From NCBI GenBank assembly GCA_022578605.1, contig MU394090.1, forward strand, positions 248,001-312,000: a stretch of 64,000 bases of DNA, written 5' to 3'. Source of the stretch: Camillea tinctor. Taxonomy: Eukaryota > Ascomycota > Sordariomycetes > Xylariales > Xylariaceae. The notes below the pieces were generated by a model. It made no database searches, was not told where the DNA came from, and saw nothing but the letters and a program-made list of their open reading frames with translations. Every line of letters starts with the position of its first letter. Within the stretch, counting starts at the first letter, position 1. Of the stretch, positions 1 through 13,610 are shown piece by piece. The translations under genes and the position numbers were made by a program.

Positions 1-2845
1 ACCTTGGCCAAAGCTTCTCTACCTAGACACGCAAACAAGCTTTTCCCCCAAGCCCCCGACTGAAACGAAACGATGATCAAAGGTTTGTGATTGACTTATA
101 ACTTTGTACAACACGAACATTGTACGTGATAGGCTTACTGTTGTTGGTTGTAACTTGTTTGGAAGTCTTTTGAAGATATCCCTATGTAGACTACCTGGAT
201 TAGAAGTAGACACTTATGTAAGTGATGCTCGTACCTGTCACTAGGTTACATAGCAGCTAGGTACTTTAATAAATCACCGGGCGTAAATCACACTAAAAGC
301 GGTAATAATATGAGAGAAGTAATGCTATCCTTGAAACGCCAGCGATACCCATGCAGACAGAGAACAGAACAACTAAATAAGTACATACATAGGTAAATAA
401 CGTGTTATTATTTTCTCATCTTGCACTTACACCTAACATAGGTAGCAAAACAGACATAGGTCACCTTAATGCCAGTATGGGTTGACGGGATAGATAGTAT
501 ACATAACCTACTACTCATCTTCAAGATATATTCATGAGAATACTTGCTTAGCCAACACGTACAATAACATGATATTACACTCCACCCGGGATATATATAC
601 CTATACTACCTTACCTAGCTACCTACATATAAACAACTCATTCATTTTTGTTTGATGGCACGACAACACTTATTGGGCATGGAAGAACCCGTATACGTCA
701 GCACATGCCCTCTTCGATGGCCACGTCCCCCTCGTTGGAGGTCTGGTCTTTCTAAGCTAAGCTTATGGATCTACACTAGTTCTGTTAAGCATTAAGCGCG
801 AGAAGCATGACAGATCAAGATAGGATGGAAACATTGTCCATTATCGAAAACCAGGAGGCCTCTAATCTCAACCACGGGTCCTTTTGGTTTCAACCTTCCC
901 ATAGCTTGATATGATTAGATTTTTAACCTATAATCCTAGTCCATACCAGGTGAAGATTATCATTTTACTCCTATTGATTTCTTTTTTAGCTAGATAGAAT
1001 AGTGAAATTTCCAATGCATACAAGTTGACGCTGGCCCCCATCAGCAACCTCTTTTTGTTTCACCCGTTCTCTTCTTTTCTTTCCTGCTCCCTCTTTTCCC
1101 CTTTCCCTACCTAATTGCACATGATCAACCTACACTTTTTCCACTTGCCAACTTGTTAGCCTGCGTGCACCGCCTTGCGGCATACCTAGGTCCGGACCTC
1201 AGCACCTCAGCACCTCAGCGCCTCACACACGGCGCATACGACGCATACTTATAATAAGTCAAGGGATAAAGGATTTACGTGGCCTTGCGCCTTATTTACT
1301 AACTGGAATTGTCTATCGAAATCGCCGCGCGTCAAACATCGCCTTTACCTAAAAGTAGCAGTGCCCTTTTCCCATCTAGTAGAAGGTGTACTCTTTTAGC
1401 CTACTCCGATAGGGGGCGAAGTACCTAGTATCAATCGACCGAAGCGGACATCAGGTAAGTTTTGGAATGAATAGTGGATACTACTATTCTCGTTACCTCC
1501 CACCCGCCAACCCCTTGGACACCGTTGAGCTGATATATTAAAAAGCACATCGGATCACGACATTACCGTGTCGGCATCAACATCAATAAAACGCAACACA
1601 AAAGCATTGGAGTAGCATCCTTTTCCTGGCGGGCGGTTAACGACATCACGTTTAACGACATAGCGAAATACCGAATCATATCTCATGATAATTCAAGACA
1701 CCCTGAAAATCAACCAACCGATTAATTAGTTGAGCGAATCCGTCAGAGCGCCACGCCCTTCTTCCCCCATCTGCAATACGCCGCTGGTAACATAAACGAC
1801 CCATACATAATACATACATTCCTGCTACCTGCACTATCTGTACCTGTACCTGGATACAACATACCTACATACCGATTCACATACGCACGATCCCGGTCCC
1901 GTATCACCTGATACCCGTCTACCGATTCGGTACTTGCCACTTAGTACATACTATCTTAGCATTCGTGTAACGAGTCAAGGAATAATGTCGCAACAACGGC
2001 ATTCACAACAATGTGAGTTTAACTTTCTTTTCCATTTTTAAAGTTTATCCAAACAATTCCAGGGGGGGGGGGGGGGGGGGGGAGGGTGTAAATCCCAAAG
2101 AGGTACCTACGGACCCACAGTTTTCAAGTACAACCACACTAGTGTAAAGGGGTGTGGCGCCAATCCAATCTTGATGGAGGTCAATGACATAAGTTTTGAT
2201 CAAACTCATTTCCGTTCTTCTCTCTACCCACTCCCATTGTACCTCTATAGGTTAGTGCATTAGTGTGTACTCCGTACTACCGTGCTCCCTTTTTTGTCAT
2301 TCCCCCCAATCCCAATTTTTTGGAATTTCTTTCTTTATTTTTCAACCTTGATCTTCCAATCTTCCACGATTACGATCAAGAGGTCATTCACTACACACCA
2401 GCCCGAGTCAGGTCGATTGGTATTTTTTCTTACGGTCCTTATCGCATTGGGGTAGTTTGTTAGATCACACTGCCACTTTTTTATCCGACCTTTGTCATTC
2501 CCTTACCCCAAAATAAGCCATAGCACAAGACAGACGTCAACCAACAGGAACCGCAGCAGCATTCACCTACCTACACATCACATTTACATTTACATTACAT
2601 TACCTACACATGCCTACATATACTATAATATAAGCCTGCTGCATCTATTCCGTTCTTCCAATCACTGCACTTCCCCTTCTCCACCCCCCCAAAAGAAACC
2701 ACTTTTCCCCAATCGCTCTCGCGTTCTCTATAAACACTAGAGAATCTCACCTGCATCAACGCCCCGTTGACTTAGGGAGAGTCGCCACTTGAAGGCGACG
2801 AATTAATTATTTCTCGCATCTCCACGCCGAGCTTTTACTTACAAG
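1..2845. other. Gene-free 5' flank
   Basis: I see no supportable gene here. The open frames are short, lack family resemblance and overlap low-complexity DNA. The stretch is AT-rich with many short TACCTA/ACCTAG-type runs, a small CTCAGCAC tandem near 1198-1220 and a 21-base G tract at 2062-2082. The last few hundred bases, rich in C and T, are probably the promoter and 5' leader of the Ca2+/H+ exchanger gene starting at 2846. Confidence 0.6.
2062..2082. repeat. Homopolymer G tract (21 G)
   Basis: An uninterrupted run of 21 G follows TTCCA and is followed by AGGG. It lies about 760 bp upstream of the exchanger gene. Runs of this length are unstable in replication and sequencing, so the exact count should be treated as approximate. 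On the opposite strand it is a poly-C tract. Confidence 0.9.
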
Positions 2846-4724
2846 ATGTCCAAATCAGTCAATTTATATCATATGAAAAACAAAGCGCATAACCTAAGTC
2901 GTCGAGACTCTGGTGGCAGCTCTGTTTTCAATCCCTTCCGGCATGTAACCTGGGATCATAAGCGATCAAATACTCTCAACGATGCCGAGCTTGGAGAGGC
3001 ATCGCAGAAACCCGGGGATGGCAATCACTTGACGCAGCAAACCACCGCTCCCGAACGCATCCAGACGCCCAACGGGGAAGCATCGCACGATGGCACGCAC
3101 AAAGAACCCAACGAGACGTACGACTCGCAGGCCACCACGATAGATAGCCCGAACGCCAACGGTAATATGCGTCGTCGCACTGGCAAGGACGATGCGGACC
3201 CTAGTGCGAATGGCGACATAGAGGAGGAGAAGCCGAAGAAGAAGCCGGGAATCTTCAAGCATGTCCAGCCCAGCGAGCCCTTTACCGTCAAGAACCAGCT
3301 CCAGCGGACGTTCCTCAACTCGTGGATTAATATTCTGTTATTCGCTGCGCCCGTTGGGATTGCCATATGGTTCGCCGGTGTCGATGGTCGCATTGTGTTT
3401 GGTGTCAACTTCATTGCCATCATCCCGCTTGCTGCTATGCTAAGCTTTGCTACCGAGGAGATCGCCCTGCGTACTGGTGAGGTTCTGGGCGGTTTGATCA
3501 ATGCAACTTTCGGGTAAGCACAATTTGCATTTGCCGAACCCCTTTTTCTTTACCGGCGATGCTAGATGCCGGGGTTATGGTTATGCTGACTAGGCGATAC
3601 AGAAATGCTGTCGAGCTCATTGTGGCTATTATTGCCCTCACTCAGAATAAGGTCACCGTCGTGCAAACTTCTCTGGTTGGCAGTATCCTCTCTAACCTCC
3701 TGCTCGTCCTGGGTTTCTGCTTTCTCTGCGGTGGCTTGAACCGTCGCGAACAGTTCTTCAACACCACTGTTGCTCAAACTGCTGCCAGTTTGCTAGCCCT
3801 GGCTGTAGGAAGTCTGATTGTTCCCACCGTCTTCTCACACACTCCAGATTTCAGTTCTACCGACAGCATAACTCGTCTAGACCCCGGTGCTGTTCCTCAG
3901 CTGTCGCACGGCGTCTCCGTCATCCTCCTATTCGTTTACGGTTTCTATCTGCTCTTCCAGCTCAAGACCCACAGCAGCGTCTTCAACGAGGAAAGCCAGA
4001 AAGTACCCGCCAAGGAACTCTTCTCCTCCAAGCGGGGCTCAAACGATCAATCCGTTGCTGTTGGCTTGGCCACAGCCGGTGCTCGCCATGCGCCCATCCC
4101 ACTTGGCGGCGGCCAGAACTACAAAGCGATGGACCCGACATCTGCCCCGATCGAGGAAGAGGAAGAAGAGGAGGAGCCCCAGCTGAACTTCACTGTCGCC
4201 CTGGCCACGCTCACCATCTCGACCGTCATCATCGCTCTTTGCGCCGAGGGTATGGTCAGCGGCATCGAGGCTATTACCGCTGAAGGCGTTAGCGAGGAGT
4301 TTGTGGGTCTTATTCTTATTCCGATCGTCGGTAATGCTTGTGAACACGCCACCGCCGTCACCGTGGCTATTAAGGACAAGATGGATCTCGCTATCGGTGT
4401 CGCTATTGGATCGTCCATGCAAGTCGCGCTCTTCCTCATTCCGCTGCTCACCATCATTGGCTGGGGTATGGGCAACCAGGATATGACCCTCGCCTTCGAC
4501 ACTTTCCAGATCGTCGTCCTGTTTGTGGCCGTCCTCCTGGTCAATTATCTTATTGGGGATGGAAAGAGTCACTGGCTAGAAGGTGCCCTGCTAATATGCT
4601 TGTACCTGATTATTGCCGTGTGTTCATGGTGTAAGTCAACCCTTCAATATATTCAAGTCTACCGATTAATCAAGCTAAAACTTATTTTCCAGATTACCCC
4701 AACGACGATGGCAGCGCAGCATAG
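2846..4724 (+). CDS. Ca2+/H+ exchanger, CAX/VCX1 type
   Basis: This is a cation/proton antiporter of the CAX family, which in fungi loads Ca2+ into the vacuole using the proton gradient. Three exons (2846-3513, 3603-4630, 4693-4724) give 575 residues, with consensus GTAAGC and GTAAGT donors. The N-terminal third (about residues 1-150) is a hydrophilic, charged tail. The first CAX signature, GNAVEL, is created across intron 1. The second repeat carries GNACEHATAV followed by GSSMQVALF, the paired ion-binding motifs of the family. An acidic run (IEEEEEEEEP) lies in the central loop between the two repeats, as usual. The final short exon ends YYPNDDGSAA. It looks intact and unrelated to the metabolite cluster. 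The vacuolar location is inferred from the family; no targeting signal was read. Confidence 0.93.
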
Positions 4725-5607
4725 AGTAGATATTCTATGACAATTACTAGCAGTAGATATACTGCATGATCTTTTCTATCTAAACCATGCATTTTGCAAC
4801 TCTTCCTAGTTTCGATTCTCTTGTATGAATTATCGATAAAGCTGTGTAATGCCCGTTTGGACATACCCCAACTTTGGGAGCAATGATTCTCCGAAGGACC
4901 TGGCGGAAGTGAACGTGTTCTGACACATATTTACGATGCCCTCTATATCACGCCATCGCATCTACGAATTCCTGCTACGATTCGAGTGGAAATGGGTCTC
5001 GATCAATCTTCCCTCCTTCGGGTGTATGAGGTTTTAGGGGCCCGGTTTTATAAGAAAAGAAAAAAAAAGAAAAACCCACTAGAAAAGTTAGGATTCGGCG
5101 TTAGCATGGCGTTTTTTTAGTCCTGGGGATCAGGTTTCTTATTCAGAGATTTTTTTAACGTTTAAGAGGGCAGTCCGTGACAAGTCCAAACACCCCCGCG
5201 GGTAACTCAGCTCTGTATACTTTTAATGCCGGCGTATCCAGGTGCCTCGGACCGAGTAATGAGACGTGTGGATCAGCAATGGATATACCCTTTCGTCACG
5301 ACGCAAAAATCTGTCTTGATGGAGCAGAGAAGATGATGGAAAGAGAAGCAAAAATACCCACGAGAAGCATTTTTTATTTATTTTTATATTTATTTTTCGG
5401 TTGTTTTGGTGGAAGCGGGGGAATCTGTGGATGACCAGATATTATTATTACTTTACTCGCCCCGTGGGAAAAAAGAATCGCGTAAAGAAGAAAAATCTGA
5501 TTTGAGGAAATTCATTCATTTGGTTTCGCGGGCCTTTTGCGAAAGGAAAGACAAACTGCGAGCAGCGAATCAGAAAGAAGGAAAAAGAAAGGAATATAAG
5601 AATTAAA

Positions 5608-5637
5608 GGGGGGAGGAGGAGGAGGAGGAGGAGGAGG
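5608..5637 (+). repeat. (GGA)n microsatellite
   Basis: About nine tandem GGA units follow a short G run. It is a simple sequence repeat in noncoding DNA, with no sign of being translated. Confidence 0.9.
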
Positions 5638-8160
5638 CTTGGTGATGGCGAGATAAGTGAGTTTAGGAGTAAAGTAATAAATGATTTAACAATTTTTTTT
5701 TCTCTTCCAAATTTTTCCTCTTAACAAGTTTTGGTCTTATGGTGATTTGAGTATATCTAGGTAGGGTTTGTTTTTGGGCGGAAGAGCTACTATGATGATT
5801 TGTTTTGATGGGGGAATCCTGATTTGAGAGATGTTGGAAATGGTGGGATTATGGCAGCTTCAGTGGGTAAACACTTGATGCATTTTTTTTTCATGCCTGC
5901 GAGAGAAAAACATATCGGGTTTATTTTTTATTTTATTTTTTTTATTTTTTATATTTTTTTTTCTCCTTTTCGGAATTTCCTACGTAACTGAGGATTGAGG
6001 ATATTTCACGGGGAGGAATAGGGGATGGGGATTTACTGCGTAGAAAGTTGAGTGTTTATGGACCCCTCCCCCGGGCAAGGGAGCGATTAGAGTTTAGTTG
6101 TACACACTGATTTAAAACAACTTACCCAACTAAGCTAAACTTTGTTTCTTTCTTTTCTCTTATTTGTCGGCAAAGCTTAGCTACTATGGTTCACGATTAT
6201 GTTATGCACTTGTTGTCGTGGTTTTTGTTATGTCAATCAAGTTTAGTTTATTGTCCTTAGCTGGTTGCTTTGGGGAGATGGACGTACGTAAAACAAAGCG
6301 AAAAGTGGAAAATTCTCATTTGGAGCTTACTTTTCTTAAAATAACCCCTGCATAATGGGGTTTTATTTTTTTTTCTTTGTCTTGGGTTGCTTGTAGAATG
6401 GCTGGGCAATTGGGAGTTAAGATGGGATAACACGGGGGCAAAAGGGGGTGAAGATAGTAGGTGTTTGGAGTTTGCGCAGAAGCCCGTATGTAACCGTGTT
6501 TAGCGGGTAGACAGACAGACTGGTTGAGAGTCCTAGGTTCTAGATTAGACTTTTTTTTTATCATGTTTTCTTATGTAGTAGGTTAACTAGATTCACGGTG
6601 TGTGGCTTTACTTTTTTTATGTCGATACGTTGTCTGATGTCTTTAATCAGGTTTTTAACGCGTGACACCCGCGCGCACGAGTTCAGCATGTATGTACATA
6701 CCCTATACATTAGTCGATGAGACATTCCGCCCTGACTTCGTCCAAAGTCGCTATCTTCTTTTAAGGCGAGGGGGGATATGTGATGTTCTTGTTCATTGGG
6801 TCTCGTGTCTATATGCAAGTGGCCGTGATACGGAGTCCTGCATAGAGGGTAGATTGCTTGATTACATTGTCTAGGGTATATTGCACCGAGACAAAGAATA
6901 GAGAAACATGGGATGGCTACAACGTGATCGGAGAATATTTTGCTCCTTGTCTCTGCTCTTTGCTTTGGGCAGACATCGCCAAATCCCTTACTTGCTTTCA
7001 AGGTAGGTAGGCGACTCGCCTTATCATTTCGTCCGCTCTGGTGACCATTGGGCTTAAGTCTTAGGCTGTTGGGCTCGGAGGTGGCGCCGGACCCCGGGCT
7101 GCAATCTCAGTCGGTGTTGGCACAACGGCATATGACACGTGATAATCTAGAACACAGTTGGGCTTACCACCACATCACCCAACACGTCGGATCTAAGAAG
7201 TTTCCTTTTTCGTTTTCTCGGGGAGACCCGATCGTTGGCTGGATCTGAGCGACATAAACTTTTGTGAAGCAGTGCGTATGTACTGGTGGTGTATATTGGC
7301 CTAGGTTGTACCTCAATCCAGCGGTACGGTAGCGTATGGGGGTAAACGTATACATGTAACACAAAATACAGATGTGGCATCCCATACGCACGTGGATGTG
7401 TACATATATATAAGTTATATGTAGGTACGGTACTTAGATCTCATAAAGTCCTTCTAGATCTCAGGGGTATCCGTAAGACACAGATACAAGAACCTAGTTC
7501 ATAACAGGATAATTTATTATTTGATCAGATGTTAAATTTGTCTTCTTAAGTGGGTGTTTAGAGGCTCGAGATAATATCTAGCTTAAGCTAGTTTAGGCAA
7601 TACCAGAGAGCTATGTTCAGGCGGTTTTTTACTCGCCAGGGGAAAAAATGTCTAACTTAGAGGGCATGTACGAATGTACGAACGAAAATGACGTGCATAA
7701 GAGGTACTGGCTTGCCATGTGAGAGTAATTAACCCATTTGACGTATAAGAGAGAAGATTCTGGGGAACGGGGGGAGGAGGCACACACTCCCAGCGAAGAG
7801 CCGCATCAAGGCAGTCAGGGGTAGATTGGGGGCCGAATTTATTTGGGGGCCGAAAGTCGGCTGCGGCTGAATAAAACAGATGCATTATGTGTGGGCTTCT
7901 TCTTCTCCCCATCAAGTTAAACACTGCGGGGTTCGGATATAAGAGACAAATGACAGGAAAATATTATATATATATATATACATCTTCGACAAGCCTTATG
8001 CTGATGTATGAGCATGTAAATATGCAAGAGGAAGAGAGGGGGATGTTGTAATTTATACTCATGATACATACTAATCCAGAGCCTTATTATCGACTAATTA
8101 GCCCATACTACTTTCTCTACCCCCTCACTAGCTAAAGGTTGCTTACCCTGGTTTGGCTGA

Positions 8161-8196
8161 AGCCCAATGAGCTGAGTCACAGTGACTCATCGGGCA
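8161..8196. repeat. Inverted repeat of two AP-1/Gcn4-type heptamers
   Basis: TGAGTCA (8173-8179) and TGACTCA (8183-8189) face each other across CAG. Each heptamer matches the TGA(C/G)TCA site of fungal bZIP factors (AP-1/Gcn4). The symmetry extends imperfectly outward: GCCC..ATGAG on the left mirrors CTCAT.GGGC on the right, with a 3-nt interruption. The nearest gene starts (2846 and 11094) are far away, so regulation is doubtful and the element may instead be a foldback remnant. Confidence 0.5.
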
Positions 8197-8456
8197 TAAG
8201 AGTATTTAATAGCTGAAGGGAAATTCACTAAATAACTAAGACCTGTTCTAGATCACTTCCTTATATTTTTATGAAGAAAACTCCTCTTTGCGTGTGACCA
8301 GAACTGAAGCTCGCCCTCAAGGGAGGACACCTATTCCACGACAAACAAGCCTCAGGGTCTAAGAATATAATAACACAGTACGACTAATATACTAATCAGA
8401 CAACGGAGAAGTTACACGCTTTCTACTATACACATCTGTGAAGTTAAAAAGCGAAC

Positions 8457-8480
8457 GCTAATAGCCAGTTGGCTATTAGC
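8457..8480. repeat. Perfect 11-bp inverted repeat
   Basis: Arms of GCTAATAGCCA and its exact complement are separated by 2 nt, giving a potential cruciform. The outer GCTAAT...ATTAGC resembles the ends of the hairpin shared by the two elements at 45881-45952 and 63424-63491, though the inner parts differ. Confidence 0.7.
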
Positions 8481-9052
8481 TCTTATATGGCCCGTGATAA
8501 CATTGTCTGTATAGGTAATAGCTATATCCAATTTGCTAACTGCATTTCCTTGGATTATTGCGTCAGTACTAAAGCCAGTGGGTACTATATCTACTTAAAT
8601 CAGATAAGATATGAATTAAAACTTATGAAATATTATTTTTCGTTAAAGGAACTGCTTTTGCAAGTCCAAAAAGGGGTAAGGGACAGTCTTTCTAACTAAC
8701 TAGGTGTCCTAGCGGCAGCACGGGTATGAGCAATTGATAAGGATCACGTACCTAATTCACTCTTGATGCTATCGAAGCTGGATTTACGCCTTTGGATAAT
8801 AAGTATGAGAAATCAAGCCTAAGTTTTAAGGTAACTTTGAATTCTTATATACTAACATAGGTATGTATAGGTGGTATTTTAATTGAGAAACATAGCGCTC
8901 TCTTGCCCCTCGGGATCTCTTTTGCCACGCCGTCACGTTCAATACGGAATACAGCGAACTTGGAACACTAAAGTGTGTTTCTTGATATGTATATGGTACC
9001 ACGATCCACTCCCTAGTTCTCTATCATTACCACTTTTCCCCTACCATCCTCT

Positions 9053-11094
9053 TTAAATCTTCTTATCATCACCCAGCGCCGCCTTCTCTTCCGATGGGGT
9101 CCGAACAGCCTTCTCTTCATCGCTCTCCCGGTCCGAGTCCTTCTTCATTTCGATGTCATCATTGTTGAGGACGAACTCCTCCTTGTCGAGGTGGCGGAAG
9201 GTGAAGTAGAAGATAGTAGCGAGCACGGCACCGGCGATTGTGGGACCGGCGAAGGCCCAGACGAGGAAGGGATCGCGGATGGCTGGCGCGGTAGCCAGAC
9301 CGATGGCGGCGGAGACGGCGCTCATGAACAGGTTGATGGAGGCGACGAGGCCCTTCATGTTGGTCGGCGCGCGCGAGTACGCGATGCCGTACGCTGTTAC
9401 GTTGACGAAGATCTCCGATATGGCACCTAGGATGACTGGGATCGAGTATAGCGCGTAGGATACGGTCGAAAGGGACGGCGCACCCTCGGGCACGATCTGC
9501 GCGCATGTTGTCGCATTCCACCCGCAGGGGGACGTCTTGTATACGTAGTACTGCAGCACAGCGTATCCGACCGAGCCGACTGTGCCGAGCGCGAAGCCGA
9601 AAGTCATGCGAGAGATAGCTCCCCATCTAATGCCCTTCTTGCGTAGGAACGGATAGACGATATGGTTCATGATGGGTACCACTAAGGAGAAGGTAATAAG
9701 TTAGTAATTACGTACTACGGTAATCATAGTTGATGATCGAAAGGGATGAAAAAGCCAAAATAAGGAAATACTTACTAATGACGATACTGACGGAATTTAA
9801 GTTGTCGAGCAGATCGTTCGGCAAACCATTGGTGTCCATACCGGCGGTCAGAGCATTAGCGGCAGCGCCGAGACCATAGTCATTGATCTGCCAGATGGGG
9901 ATGAAAAGGAAGATACCGCAGGCTTGGAATGTACGGCGCACATGATCGACAAACTGGTCATCGTACCCGTACACCTTGGTGCTGCCGGCGGCGCGGCGTA
10001 CGCTCGGCTTACCCGCCTCCCAGAAGCCCTTGCGACCGATGCTCATGAACCCACCGTGGGCGAAGATGTCGCCCAGCACCTTGAACACGTTGCCCAGGTC
10101 CGAGCCTCCAGGAGGCTGCTTGATGAGACGGGGGTTAAGGTACCATAGTAGCGGCGGCAGCATCAGGTACAGGATGGTCGGGATGAGGTAGGCGGCCCAG
10201 TAGCCGACGATCTTGGCGAGGTACGTGGTCGGGATGCCGAAGCAGGCGCCGACGTTGATGAGCAGGTAGAACCACAGCATGACACTGTTGATAGACTCTT
10301 CCGGGTCCACGATGACGCGCTCGCCGTTCTTGTCCGTAATCACGTGGGCGATTTTGTGAGGGCTCTGGTCGATGACGGTGGGCGAGATGTTGGGCTTGAA
10401 TTGCGCCGCGCCCACGGCTAACATGTACAGTGAGAGCGCGAAGGGGCCGATGGCATTTCCAGATTGTAGCACAGGCGGCAGTGCGGATATGATCATGATG
10501 ATGTGCGCTACGCCGCAAATTCCCACGCCCCAGCAGATCATCTTGAATCGTCCGTACTTGGTGTCTGCCAGCCAGCCGAAGTAGACAGGCAGAGCGTACG
10601 CCAAGAACTTGAACGATTCAGTCATGGCCGTGGCCACCACACTGCCTTTACCTAGAGCGCCGGCGGTGTAGTCAGAGCCCGGGGCGGCAGCACCGGTACC
10701 CGGCCCATCAGGCGGTAGTGGGGCGCGGATGAAGTTCTTGTACACTTGGTTGCAGCCGTAGTAGGACGCACGCTCAGCGAACTCAACAGCGCATAGGTAG
10801 TAACAAGTGGCAGGCATGGCGCCAGCGACACGACGCAGAGTTGACTTTTCTTCTTCCGTTGGCAGGACGAGACCTTGAAAGGTCTCGCGGCCGTCCTCGG
10901 TAACGCCCTTTTCCGAGGCATTAGTATTCGCCTGGGTCTTCTCGTCGAGAGCTGCTTCATCAACGGAGGCACGCACCGCGCTGACGGGCGCGGCGGCGGT
11001 TGCGGTTGTGGTAGCAGTGTCTATTCGAGATGTGCAAGTTAGTATATGCTACTACAGAACTACAAATCATAGGTATGTTATGAGACTTACCCAT
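9053..11094 (-). CDS. POT/PTR2-family proton-coupled peptide transporter
   Basis: This is a plasma-membrane di/tripeptide-proton symporter of the POT (PTR2) family. A three-exon model gives 625 residues: a 4-nt first exon carrying the start codon (11091-11094), then 9776-11020 and 9053-9681. Donor sites are GTAAGT in both introns. The Ala/Thr-rich N-terminus leads to the family signature FAERASYYG near residue 80 and the FKPNIS and LINVGACFG segments typical of PTR2 proteins, with about 12 hydrophobic segments. The hydrophilic C-terminal tail is rich in Asp, Glu and Lys. The tiny start exon rests on the in-frame join ATGG + AC and on a consensus donor. If it is wrong, translation would begin within exon 2. 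The gene looks intact and is probably not part of the metabolite cluster. Confidence 0.9.
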
Positions 11095-13610
11095 CTTGTG
11101 TTAAGTTGCTACACAGCAGAGATCTAGGCCTCTGGTCTGTTCTGGGGACACAGAAGGACGACCGATGGACGTCTGCTAGTCCTTATCTCTGAGGTATTCC
11201 CGGATCGATGAACCTTCTATGAGGAGGGAGGAGAGATCCTACAGGGAAAGGGGGACAGAGAATCTAGGTGTGTAACATGCTGGCTGCAGCATGATATATA
11301 CTCTATTATATACCACCAACACCGCACCCCAGAGACATATTTCCTACCCCGATTGATCGCCAATAGGACTTGGCTAGAACTTCTGGGCATAGCTTATCGA
11401 ACGCTCAGGTCATGAAGTTGTGTTGGGCAATTCCAGTAACCACCCCTGGGGATCTCGAGATAAGGAAATGCACAGGGTAGTGGAAACGATCCTGGAACCT
11501 GGCCTATGGCACCAATCCGGTGATGGTTCGGTTGAGATGTGCAACGATATAGACGGGGGGCTTGCCGGGGCCAAAACGCACCCGCGCCAAGACGTCTTGG
11601 TGGCGGGTAAAATACTCTCAATCTTGGCCATGCGACCCAATCAAGCGATTGAGTCTCTATAGAGACGGGATCCCGCAGGCCAGGCAAGAGAAGGTCCTTA
11701 TCGTATTCCGCCCCCGTATTAGACCAACGGTATCCCCATCACCAACGCAGAGGATCCGATACCAAGAAAACACCAAGAAATCTCCAAGACGCCACCAACC
11801 TAGCTTCGGTCTAGGTCGTGCTCATTGGCAAGGCTTGACTTCGGACGTTCTTGCTAGATGCAGCCAATAACTAATCTCCTGATGATTTCTTCTCTTCGCA
11901 CTAGGTTCATTGTCCTTTTTTTCTTTATTCATTCCTTCATTTCTGTGGTCTTCCATCGTCAAGTTGATGTTCCCGTTTAGGGAGGTCGTTAGAGATAACG
12001 CAACCCGCCGCCGCCAAGGCGCAACTATCTCCTAACCCTCCTCGGTCTGTCCATTCTCATAGATGGGGTGAATGAGGAGAGTGGCGTTTGGAGCATGCGA
12101 CATAATGTCGCGGGATGGGTGGGATTGCGAGGGAAATGCTTCTAGCGAAAGAGTAACAGTCGGTGGGTAAAAAAAGAAAAAAGCCCCTTTGCACAAGCAC
12201 GATTTCCCCAGGGTTGATCACGCGAGTGCCACGGACTCGGGTACCCCAGTTTGTGCATTCGGCCAGTCTGCCCGAGATTGAGGGAGGGGAGCGGCACGAG
12301 ACGCATGATAGCTTCTACCAGTATGGAATCTAGGCTATCTTAGATATGATTCCACAGACATGCAAGAAAAAGAAACACATAGAAGAGGGCTAAAAGATCG
12401 ATGTCAGATCTTGGCTCAGCCGTATTGCCTTATGCGGTGATCTTTGATCAAAACCGTAGTTTGACTGGCTGAAAGAGGTCAAGGTTGCACAGGTGTTGAT
12501 GGAGATGCATATCCGAGTATTGGAGGGGGCTATATTGATGATATTATCATGTATGCGAGAAAGAGGGAGCCCAAATCCCAGAGCCAATACTTCTAGCCAA
12601 GGATCGATCCTCCCGCGCTTGTCGTGATCTTCTTCTTGGTTCTGTCTCGCCAAGTAACTTAAACCAACTCACCTACCCTCCTGTGAATAGTCTCGCCGCT
12701 ATGGCTAAATGAGCTTTTATCTATATTCTACGGCACAGCACTTCTCGTATCGCTTACACCTTTGGGGCTTTCGCTTGTGTAACTCGAGGATATTATGTCC
12801 TGCAAGCCCATCTTCTTCTGGATATCAGTTGTGTAGTATTGACTTACCCGGATTTGAAGGTTCTGAAGTGATATTGGTTGGAGTTGACGGATATTTCTTA
12901 TTTCTAGAATCACAGCAGTACATCAAGACAGCAAAAAATAAATTAGGGCAAAACCAAGAATCATGTTTTTCATTTCATCACCGAGAATAGCACTTATAAC
13001 CAACATTGACCAAAGCCCCTATCTAATCCATACTTGGTACCTAACCTACTTTACTTGGTCTCGCGCTATAAGTGCGCCATGGCGCCAAGTAAACTAACAT
13101 TATTCCAGAAATTCGAACATGGAATACTGAGAAGAAATAGGAAGTTCGATAACTTAAGGGCTTATAGAAAGTTGGGAGATTGTAAACGTGTTACTTAAGG
13201 TAATAAATAGCACTTTTATTCTAGTTCGTTGATTTATATAACAACTTTTAGGGGAGAAGATTTTTAAAATTAAAGCAAATCAATTAGGAAACAAAATAAT
13301 GGAATAAACTGAGCACCTAATATCGTTTGAGAGTGCGCACTCAGACCAGACTGCTAGGTTAGTCTGTAACCGCCTTCTCTAAATGTATGTAAATCTACAA
13401 CGGGACCGTCTATAACTAGTCTCCAACTTAACCTAAAGACCTCTTAGGTGGTCAATGCACACAATTCATCCACAAAAATTAGAGATTCTCCTAGTGGCTT
13501 CAAAGACCTAGGTTAGATTGTTACTGGACTGACAATTTATTAAACACAGAAAAAAAAAGGTGCTAAGCTACTATTTGTTGGTAACAAGGAACAAGGGTGA
13601 AAAAATAAGA
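11095..13610. other. Gene-free region upstream of the peptide transporter
   Basis: The stretch next to 11094 is the likely promoter and leader of the peptide transporter. At 11394-11870 both strands are open for about 100 codons, but neither translation is recognisable. The 93-codon frame at 12709-12990 is also unrecognised. I therefore annotate no gene. A GC-rich 12-nt palindrome (GCGCCATGGCGC) lies near 13074-13086. Confidence 0.5.
13600..13605 (-). terminator. Pol III terminator of tRNA-Arg
   Basis: Six T in a row on the minus strand, five bases past the tRNA 3' end. This is the standard RNA polymerase III stop signal. Confidence 0.8.

Larger units (their letters stand above)
4725..9052. 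other. Gene-free 4.3-kb AT-rich region
   Basis: No gene is supportable. The open frames of 60-146 codons scattered here (for example around 6561-7001 on the minus strand) are not recognisable, have no consistent splice structure and overlap one another on both strands. The region contains long poly-T and poly-A runs, a GGA microsatellite (5608-5637), an AT run near 7965-7980 and two strong inverted repeats (8173-8189 and 8457-8480). It separates the convergently transcribed exchanger and peptide-transporter genes, so it may be mostly 3' flank or decayed repeat DNA. Confidence 0.55.

Noticed and set aside
11394..11870. Overlapping open frames on both strands
   Set aside because: Both strands are open by chance in a GC-richer patch; neither translation resembles a known protein.
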